From NCBI GenBank assembly GCA_041665185.1, contig JBAYJH010000287.1, forward strand, positions 1 to 6,173: 6,173 bases of DNA, in the 5' to 3' direction. This DNA comes from JACRAR01 sp041665185. GTDB lineage: Bacteria > Pseudomonadota > Gammaproteobacteria > Burkholderiales > Rhodocyclaceae. Of this stretch, positions 1 through 3,739 are shown one piece after another. Positions within the stretch are counted from its first letter, which is position 1, and every line of letters starts with the position of its first letter. Made by a program: the position numbers and the translations under genes. The notes under the pieces are model-generated. The model made no database searches. It saw only the letters and a program-made list of their open reading frames with translations, and had not been told where the DNA came from.

Positions 1-384
1 CAGGGCCACCTCCCCGGCTGCGCCGGTTTCGGCCAGGTAGGCATCGACGCCGTTCCCCGAGTCGAAGCGCTCGAACTCGATGCCGGTGACCACGGGTGTT
101 GGGCAACCGCCCCAATGCGGCACAGCCTTGGCGAAGTGCCCCAAGGCGTCAATGGCGACGCAGCAGAGGTTGGCCTCGGCGAAGCCGGTTCTCGCGATCA
201 CGTACTGGATTGCCGCGGGCACCATGGTCTCGATCGCCCGACCCGGGTCATGCACCGGGTCGCTGGCCAGCACGACGACCGCCGGCCAGCCTTCCGCGGC
301 GGGCACGTAGGCCGCGATTACGCCGAAACCGGGCCGGGCGATGCCCTCCGCCGTGACTTCGAACAGGAAGGTGCAGGGTTCCAT
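1..384 (-). CDS. Hypothetical protein, N-terminal 128 residues (3' end outside window)
   Basis: This is an open minus-strand frame starting at an ATG (384-382) and running without a stop off the left edge, so the C-terminus is missing. I do not recognise the family. The visible part is a soluble-looking alpha/beta sequence with hydrophobic strands (GFGVIAAYVP, WPAVVVLASD), a CC pair in EANLCCVAID and a further Cys in HWGGCPTPVV. There is no signal peptide and no membrane segment. The frame upstream is open only to a TAA at 432-430 and holds no other ATG, GTG or TTG, so this start is the only candidate near the N-terminus. No good Shine-Dalgarno precedes it. The gene follows the DUF3501 gene on the same strand after 58 bp, so it may be the last member of the rubrerythrin cluster or may have its own promoter. 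That the frame is real is supported by its uninterrupted length and domain-like composition. Function unknown. Confidence 0.6.
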   Translation of the reverse strand, partial: MEPCTFLFEVTAEGIARPGFGVIAAYVPAAEGWPAVVVLASDPVHDPGRAIETMVPAAIQYVIARTGFAEANLCCVAIDALGHFAKAVPHWGGCPTPVVTGIEFERFDSGNGVDAYLAETGAAGEVAL

Positions 385-393
385 TTCCGGCGT

Positions 394-431
394 ATTGTAG
401 CGGGTAGCGACATTCCGGGAAGCGATCGCTT
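394..431 (-). promoter_or_regulatory. Possible promoter/operator before the left-edge gene: 12-bp palindrome plus -10-like box
   Basis: The gap between the DUF3501 stop and the next ATG contains a perfect 12-bp palindrome, AAGCGATCGCTT (420-431). On the minus strand a TACAAT hexamer (399-394) matches the sigma-70 -10 box at 5 of 6 positions. I find no convincing -35 at 16-18 bp. The hexamer ends only 9 nt before the ATG at 384, so a transcript from it would be nearly leaderless. Neither site is proven. The palindrome could be a regulator site or chance in GC-rich DNA. Confidence 0.25.
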
Positions 432-442
432 ATCCGTGAAAA

Positions 443-1024
443 TCAGGCCAGATCGGCCAGCAGCGCTTCCCGAGTCGGCGTCAGCACTGCCAGCTCGACC
501 GCGTAATTCGGATGATCCACGCCCATGCTTACAATCCCGCCTGACTTGGCGGCGGCGATCATGGCCGGCGTCAATTCGAAGCGCAGGAAATGCACCGCCG
601 AAGTCTTCTCTTCGGTCGAGCGCTCCAGGTCCTCGTCGGCGATGGCATACACCTTGTCGTGAGCGGCGACGCGCACCCACACCCGGTTTTCGATATTGGT
701 CAGGCGACCCAGTTCGAGCCGGCGCTGGGCCTCGTCGGTGTACTCGATCAACATGGTGGCTTTCCAGTTGGTGCCGTCCGGCACCAGCGGCCCATACACG
801 CTGATTTCTTCCTGTATCCCCGCCTCCTCGAAAATCTTCTCGATGCGCAGCATTTCCTGGATCTGGTAGCGCACTGTCTGCTCGTCCTCGAACTGGAGCG
901 TGACGTGCGCACCGAGGTCGACGCTGCGCAAGCGACGGTGCGGAATGATGCGAGCGCGCAGTGCCGGGCGTTCGCGGGCATAGGTTTCGAGCGACATGAG
1001 GCTGTCGCGAGTGACTTTGGTCAA
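443..1024 (-). CDS. DUF3501 family protein
   Basis: A cytoplasmic protein of 193 residues that I assign to DUF3501 from its overall pattern. The supporting stretches are TRDSL near the N-terminus, YQIQEMLRIEKIFEE (53-67), VPDGTNWKATMLIEY (81-95), EEKTSAVHFLRFEL (138-151) and GVDHPNY (168-174). The length fits the family. It has no cysteine, so it is unlikely to hold an iron-sulfur cluster. No signal peptide or membrane helix is seen. The biochemical role of the family is not known to me. The start is a TTG at 1024-1022, chosen because AAGGAG lies 6 nt upstream and because homologs I remember begin with a similar TRDxL segment. The first in-frame ATG (997-995) would remove nine conserved-looking residues. 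The gene begins 13 nt after the stop of the Fe-S protein gene, and its ribosome site directly abuts that stop, so the two are cotranscribed and probably coupled. The likely role is accessory to the Fe-S protein and rubrerythrin. Confidence 0.9.
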   Translation of the reverse strand: MTKVTRDSLMSLETYARERPALRARIIPHRRLRSVDLGAHVTLQFEDEQTVRYQIQEMLRIEKIFEEAGIQEEISVYGPLVPDGTNWKATMLIEYTDEAQRRLELGRLTNIENRVWVRVAAHDKVYAIADEDLERSTEEKTSAVHFLRFELTPAMIAAAKSGGIVSMGVDHPNYAVELAVLTPTREALLADLA

Positions 1025-1037
1025 ACGTTTCTCCTTA

Positions 1038-2375
1038 TCAAATGCCGTAGGCCATGCGCACCAGGGTCAGCGGATGCACTTTCTGCGCCGCTCCGGCGCT
1101 GCCGGCCTCGGTCATGCCTTGGAGGATGTGGCGGCCGGCGATGGCGCAGTCGGAACTCACATAGTCCGGCTGGTTCTGGCTCATCATCTTGAACACCGGT
1201 TTGCCGATCTTCATCGACAGCGCGTAATACTCGCTCTTGACGCCCCAGGTGCCGTCGTGGCCGGAACAGCGTTCCACAGTGTTGACTTCGGCGCCGGTCA
1301 TCTTCAGCACTTCCTCGGTCTTGCGGCCGATGTTCTGCACTCGTGAATGACAGGGGATGTGGTAGCTGATCTTGCCCAGCGGCTGCTTGAAGTCGGTCTT
1401 GAGCAGGCCATCCTTGCCGCGCAGCACCAGGTATTCGAAAGGATCGACCATGGCCGCGGCGACGGCGGCGACATCCGCGTCGTCGGGGAACAGCAGGGGC
1501 AGTTCGGCCTTGAACATCAGGGTGCAGGACGGCACCGGGGTAAGAATGGCGTAGCCGTCGCGGGCCAGCTTCGCCAGCACCGGGATGTTCAACTCCTTGT
1601 TGCGGGCGACGGCATCCAGATCGCCCAGCTCGAGTTTGGGCATGCCGCAACAGGCTTCCTTGTCGACGATGACATGGGGAATCTCGTTGTGGTCGAGGAT
1701 CAGTACCAGATCATGGCCAATGCCCGGCTCGTTGTAATTGACATAGCAGGTGGCAAAGATCGCCACCTTGCCGGCCGTGCGCTCGCCGTTCCGCACTATG
1801 TGGGGGCGGCTCTGCACGGCGGTCTCGCGGAAACGGGCGCTGTCGTATTCGGGCAACCAGCGCTCCTTCTTCACGCCGATCGCCGACTCCATGAGCGAAC
1901 GCAGCGGTGGGGACTTGTTGGCGGCGTTGACCACCTGCACCACCACCGGGATCGACGCCAGCTTGCCCAGGGCGTCGGTCGATGACAGCAGCTTGTCGCG
2001 CAGGCGGACCTTGCCCTGCTTGAACTTGATCGCCTTGGCGCGCAGCATGGTGTGCGGGAAATCCAGGTTCCAGGCGTGCGGCGGCACATAGGGACACTTT
2101 GTCATGTAGCACAGGTCGCAGAGATAACACTGATCCACGACTTTCTGAAAATCCTGATGGGCGACGCCATCGATCTCGCCGCTGGCGCTCTCGTCCACCA
2201 GATCGAACAGCGTCGGGAAGGCGTTGCACAGGGAAACGCAGCGCCGGCAACCGTGGCAGATGTCGAAAATTCGCTCCAGTTCCCGGTTGCAGGATGCCTC
2301 GTCGTAATACTCGGGCGTCCGCCACGGAATCGCATGGCGGGTCGGCGCTTCGAGGTTGCCTTCGCGCGTGCTCAT
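1038..2375 (-). CDS. GlpC/HdrD-like (Fe-S)-binding protein (heterodisulfide reductase-related)
   Basis: A 445-residue iron-sulfur electron-transfer protein of the family that includes GlpC, the glycolate oxidase Fe-S subunit and heterodisulfide reductase subunit D. Two ferredoxin-type 4Fe-4S motifs come first: C40/C43/C46/C50 (ICHGCRRCVSLC) and C83/C86/C89/C94 followed by Pro (CYLCDLCYMTKCP). Two CCG-type regions follow. The first is C210, C242-C243-G and C284. The second has C342, then C370-S-G-H-D in place of CCG, and C410. No membrane helix or signal peptide is visible, so it is cytosolic or peripheral. It sits between rubrerythrin and DUF3501 and is not beside GlpA/GlpB, glycolate oxidase or lactate-utilisation genes, so a GlpC name would mislead. 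The ATG at 2375 has GGAG about 9 nt upstream. I infer that it passes electrons to the rubrerythrin. Donor and acceptor cannot be read from sequence. The family assignment is firm and the physiological role open. Confidence 0.93.
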   Translation of the reverse strand: MSTREGNLEAPTRHAIPWRTPEYYDEASCNRELERIFDICHGCRRCVSLCNAFPTLFDLVDESASGEIDGVAHQDFQKVVDQCYLCDLCYMTKCPYVPPHAWNLDFPHTMLRAKAIKFKQGKVRLRDKLLSSTDALGKLASIPVVVQVVNAANKSPPLRSLMESAIGVKKERWLPEYDSARFRETAVQSRPHIVRNGERTAGKVAIFATCYVNYNEPGIGHDLVLILDHNEIPHVIVDKEACCGMPKLELGDLDAVARNKELNIPVLAKLARDGYAILTPVPSCTLMFKAELPLLFPDDADVAAVAAAMVDPFEYLVLRGKDGLLKTDFKQPLGKISYHIPCHSRVQNIGRKTEEVLKMTGAEVNTVERCSGHDGTWGVKSEYYALSMKIGKPVFKMMSQNQPDYVSSDCAIAGRHILQGMTEAGSAGAAQKVHPLTLVRMAYGI

Positions 2376-2399
2376 CAGGTAGTGCTCCGCAATTGAATC

Positions 2400-2437
2400 A
2401 CGGGAACCCGCGGGACATCGGTCCGGCGGGTTCCCGT
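2400..2437 (-). promoter_or_regulatory. Long intercistronic hairpin between rubrerythrin and Fe-S protein genes
   Basis: The arms ACGGGAACCCGC (2400-2411) and GCGGGTTCCCGT (2426-2437) are perfect 12-bp inverted repeats. Inside them GGAC (2413-2416) pairs with GTCC (2421-2424) after one mismatch, around an ATCG tetraloop. The structure begins 16 nt after the rubrerythrin stop and ends 24 nt before the Fe-S protein ATG. On the minus strand the stem is followed by GATTCAATTG, not by a U-run, so a classical intrinsic terminator is unlikely. A partial terminator, or a processing and stability element that lets rubrerythrin be made in excess of the downstream proteins, would fit better. That role is inference; the inverted repeat is directly visible. 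Confidence 0.55.
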
Positions 2438-2453
2438 CAAGTCACTGAGTGGT

Positions 2454-2873
2454 TCAATCGGTCAGCTGGTCGATGGCTTTCTGGTAGCGGTTGGCGTGGG
2501 AACGCTCCGCCTTGGCCAGGGTTTCGAACCAGTCGGCGATTTCGTCGAAGCCTTCTTCGCGCGCCTTCTTGGCCATGCCCGGATACATGTCGGTGTACTC
2601 GTGGGTCTCGCCGGCGACGGCCGCTTTCAGGTTGTTGCGGGTCGAGCCGATGGGCAGGCCGGTGGCCGGATCGCCGACGGCTTCCAGGTATTCCAGATGG
2701 CCGTGGGCGTGGCCGGTCTCGCCTTCGGCGGTGGAGCGGAACAGCGCCGCCACGTCGTTCTGGCCTTCGATGTCGGCCTTGTTGGCGAAATACAGGTAAC
2801 GGCGATTGGCCTGGGACTCGCCGGCGAAGGCGGCCTTCAGGTTTTCTTCGGTCTTGGATCCTTTGAGTTGCAT
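2454..2873 (-). CDS. Rubrerythrin, diiron domain only (no rubredoxin tail)
   Basis: A 139-residue ferritin-like diiron protein of the rubrerythrin family. Members reduce hydrogen peroxide to water in the cytoplasm, using electrons from rubredoxin-type or flavoprotein donors. The four-helix bundle shows the expected carboxylate and histidine ligands: E19 in AGES, E52 and H55 in ETGH, E89 in AGET, E92, and E123/H126 in ERSH. The two halves are visibly related (NLKAAFAGES at 11-20 and NLKAAVAGET at 81-90), reflecting the internal duplication of the fold. Classical rubrerythrin is about 190 residues with a C-terminal CxxC...CxxC rubredoxin domain. Here the protein ends after the bundle and has no cysteine at all, so it needs an outside electron donor. 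The ATG at 2873 has AGGAG 6 nt upstream. It is the first gene of the minus-strand cluster and lies upstream of the Fe-S protein and DUF3501, which suggests that the Fe-S protein is that donor (inference). Confidence 0.96.
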   Translation of the reverse strand: MQLKGSKTEENLKAAFAGESQANRRYLYFANKADIEGQNDVAALFRSTAEGETGHAHGHLEYLEAVGDPATGLPIGSTRNNLKAAVAGETHEYTDMYPGMAKKAREEGFDEIADWFETLAKAERSHANRYQKAIDQLTD

Positions 2874-2912
2874 ATTGTTCTCCTAGTCAGTGTGTTTCCA
2901 TAAAGCGGCATC

Positions 2913-2927
2913 CCCGCATCGAGCGGG
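2913..2927 (-). promoter_or_regulatory. Small hairpin in the rubrerythrin leader region
   Basis: CCCGC and GCGGG form a perfect 5-bp inverted repeat around a 5-nt loop, about 40 nt upstream of the rubrerythrin ATG. If transcription starts in the centre of the divergent region, this hairpin would be in the 5' untranslated leader. Its short stem makes chance occurrence quite possible. Confidence 0.2.
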
Positions 2928-2956
2928 AATATCCACATGCTACTGGCCGCCCAGCC

Positions 2957-2991
2957 CGCAATCCAATTGATTGTGCCTATACTCATCATAG
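2957..2991. promoter_or_regulatory. Candidate shared promoter/operator region between divergent genes
   Basis: The 235-bp gap between rubrerythrin (minus) and the 39-residue gene (plus) is richer in A+T than the surrounding coding DNA in its centre. Two dyads lie side by side: CAATC-N5-GATTG (2959-2973), which extends to 7-bp arms with one mismatch, and CTAT-N7-ATAG (2977-2991). The second contains a -10-like hexamer on each strand, TATACT on plus (2978-2983) and TATGAT on minus (2990-2985), each matching the consensus at 5 of 6 positions. No good -35 box stands at the right distance for either one. That these are promoter and operator elements is inferred from their position. I cannot name the regulator. 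Confidence 0.3.
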
Positions 2992-3108
2992 TCTCTGGCT
3001 ATCCGGGAAACCAGGAAGAAAAACCATCTGGCGGCAGAGGTCAAGGAATTGTAAACTGGCTTCGCTTCAGCCGTCATTCTGTCGTGACACAACTCAAGGA
3101 GAACCATC

Positions 3109-3228
3109 ATGGGCAAGTCTCAAGACGCCAAGAAGGCCGTAAAGAAGGAACCGACCAAGACCCTGAAGGAGAAGAAGGCCGCCAAGAAAGCCAAGAAAGA
3201 AGAACAGATGCGCAAAGGGTCTACCTGA
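3109..3228 (+). CDS. Small lysine-rich hypothetical protein (39 residues)
   Basis: An ATG at 3109 with AAGGAG 7 nt upstream opens a 39-codon frame ending at TGA (3226-3228). The product is extremely basic: 14 Lys and 1 Arg against 5 acidic residues, a net charge near +10, with repeated KK and AKK units (KEKKAAKKAKKEE). There is no cysteine or aromatic residue and no hydrophobic segment, so it is probably unfolded or a single helix in the cytoplasm. Composition alone suggests nucleic-acid or polyphosphate binding, but no known domain is present and I give no function. Support for a real gene comes from the strong ribosome site, its place in a gap otherwise free of genes, and a hairpin at its end. 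I have an impression of similar short lysine-rich proteins in betaproteobacteria, which a search should test. It is divergent from rubrerythrin and converges on the cupin gene. Confidence 0.7.
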   Translation: MGKSQDAKKAVKKEPTKTLKEKKAAKKAKKEEQMRKGST

Positions 3229-3238
3229 CCCGAGTTTT
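3217..3238. terminator. Possible bidirectional terminator between convergent genes
   Basis: GGGTC (3217-3221) and GACCC (3227-3231) form a perfect 5-bp stem around TACCT, followed on plus by GAG and four T. Read on the minus strand the same stem is followed by TTT. It lies at the meeting point of the 39-residue gene (plus) and the cupin gene (minus, stop at 3251), where a shared terminator would be expected. The TGA of the small gene sits at the loop and second arm. The stem is short and the U-runs are weak, so this is a tentative call. Confidence 0.4.
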
Positions 3239-3250
3239 CCGGCACTGTCC

Positions 3251-3739
3251 TCAGTCGGGGGCCGCCGGCGCGCCGAACAAGCGCAGGAGCCGGGCCAGGT
3301 AGCCGGCAGCGCCGGCCTGTCCTTCCGCCGGCGCCCACGGCGCGCATTCCGCCGCGGACAGGGGCAGGTAAGGTCCGGCCTTGGCCTCGAAGAATACGGT
3401 GCCGGCTTCGAGCGCCAGGACCGTGTGCCAGGTGGCATGCGGGATATCGACGCCGCAGCAGTCGGCGTCCGGCGCGATCACCGCAGTCGCACCGACCTCG
3501 CCCGCGTCATCGAAAATCACCAGGCCCATGCGGCCACGCAGCACGATCATGGACTCGTCCTTGCGCGGGTCGAGATGGCGGTGCGGCGCGACATAGCTGC
3601 CGGGTTCGATGGCGTTGAGCAGGCGATGCGCGGGGAAGTCGTTGTCCGGATGGAAGTTGCGGTTCTTGCGGCGGCGCGCAGCGACCCGCGCTTCGCCGCT
3701 GAGGGTATCCAGCAGGGCAGTGTCGAACAAGCGGATCAC
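3251..3739 (-). CDS. WbuC family cupin-fold metalloprotein
   Basis: A 162-residue cupin. The family is recognised from RRRKNRNFHPDNDFPAHR followed by LLNAIEPGSYVAPH, then the cupin metal motif H53-R-H55-LDP-RKDE62, and a second motif around H101/H105 (IPHATWH) ahead of GTVFFEAKAGPY. WbuC proteins are named after a gene in O-antigen clusters, but their reaction is not established to my knowledge. No signal peptide is seen. I choose the GTG at 3739 because the protein then begins VIRLFDTALLD, which matches the usual family N-terminus. The GTG also overlaps the dnaE stop as GTGA. An ATG at 3775 is in frame and would add 12 residues unlike the family inside dnaE. Only a poor ribosome site is seen, consistent with translation by reinitiation after dnaE. 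No sugar or O-antigen gene is in the window, so the dnaE linkage is the only context clue. Confidence 0.88.
   Translation of the reverse strand: MIRLFDTALLDTLSGEARVAARRRKNRNFHPDNDFPAHRLLNAIEPGSYVAPHRHLDPRKDESMIVLRGRMGLVIFDDAGEVGATAVIAPDADCCGVDIPHATWHTVLALEAGTVFFEAKAGPYLPLSAAECAPWAPAEGQAGAAGYLARLLRLFGAPAAPD

Noticed and set aside
115..804. Long plus-strand open frame opposite the left-edge gene and DUF3501 gene
   Set aside because: Its product is Arg/Pro/Ser-rich low-complexity sequence with no domain, and it lies opposite the strongly supported DUF3501 frame. This is a typical antisense shadow in GC-rich DNA.
1347..1985. 212-codon plus-strand frame opposite the Fe-S protein gene
   Set aside because: It is entirely antisense to a gene with clear 4Fe-4S and CCG motifs, has no recognisable domain, and is explained by GC-rich codon structure.
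2496..2903. 135-codon plus-strand frame opposite rubrerythrin
   Set aside because: It is the antisense of a conserved rubrerythrin with all diiron ligands. It has no domain of its own and is rich in Gly, Val and Ala, as expected from reverse reading.
2937..3302. 121-codon plus-strand frame running across the 39-residue gene
   Set aside because: It has no ribosome site, crosses the intergenic region and reads the lysine-rich gene out of frame as Glu/Arg/Gln-rich sequence. The shorter frame at 3109 has a strong ribosome site.
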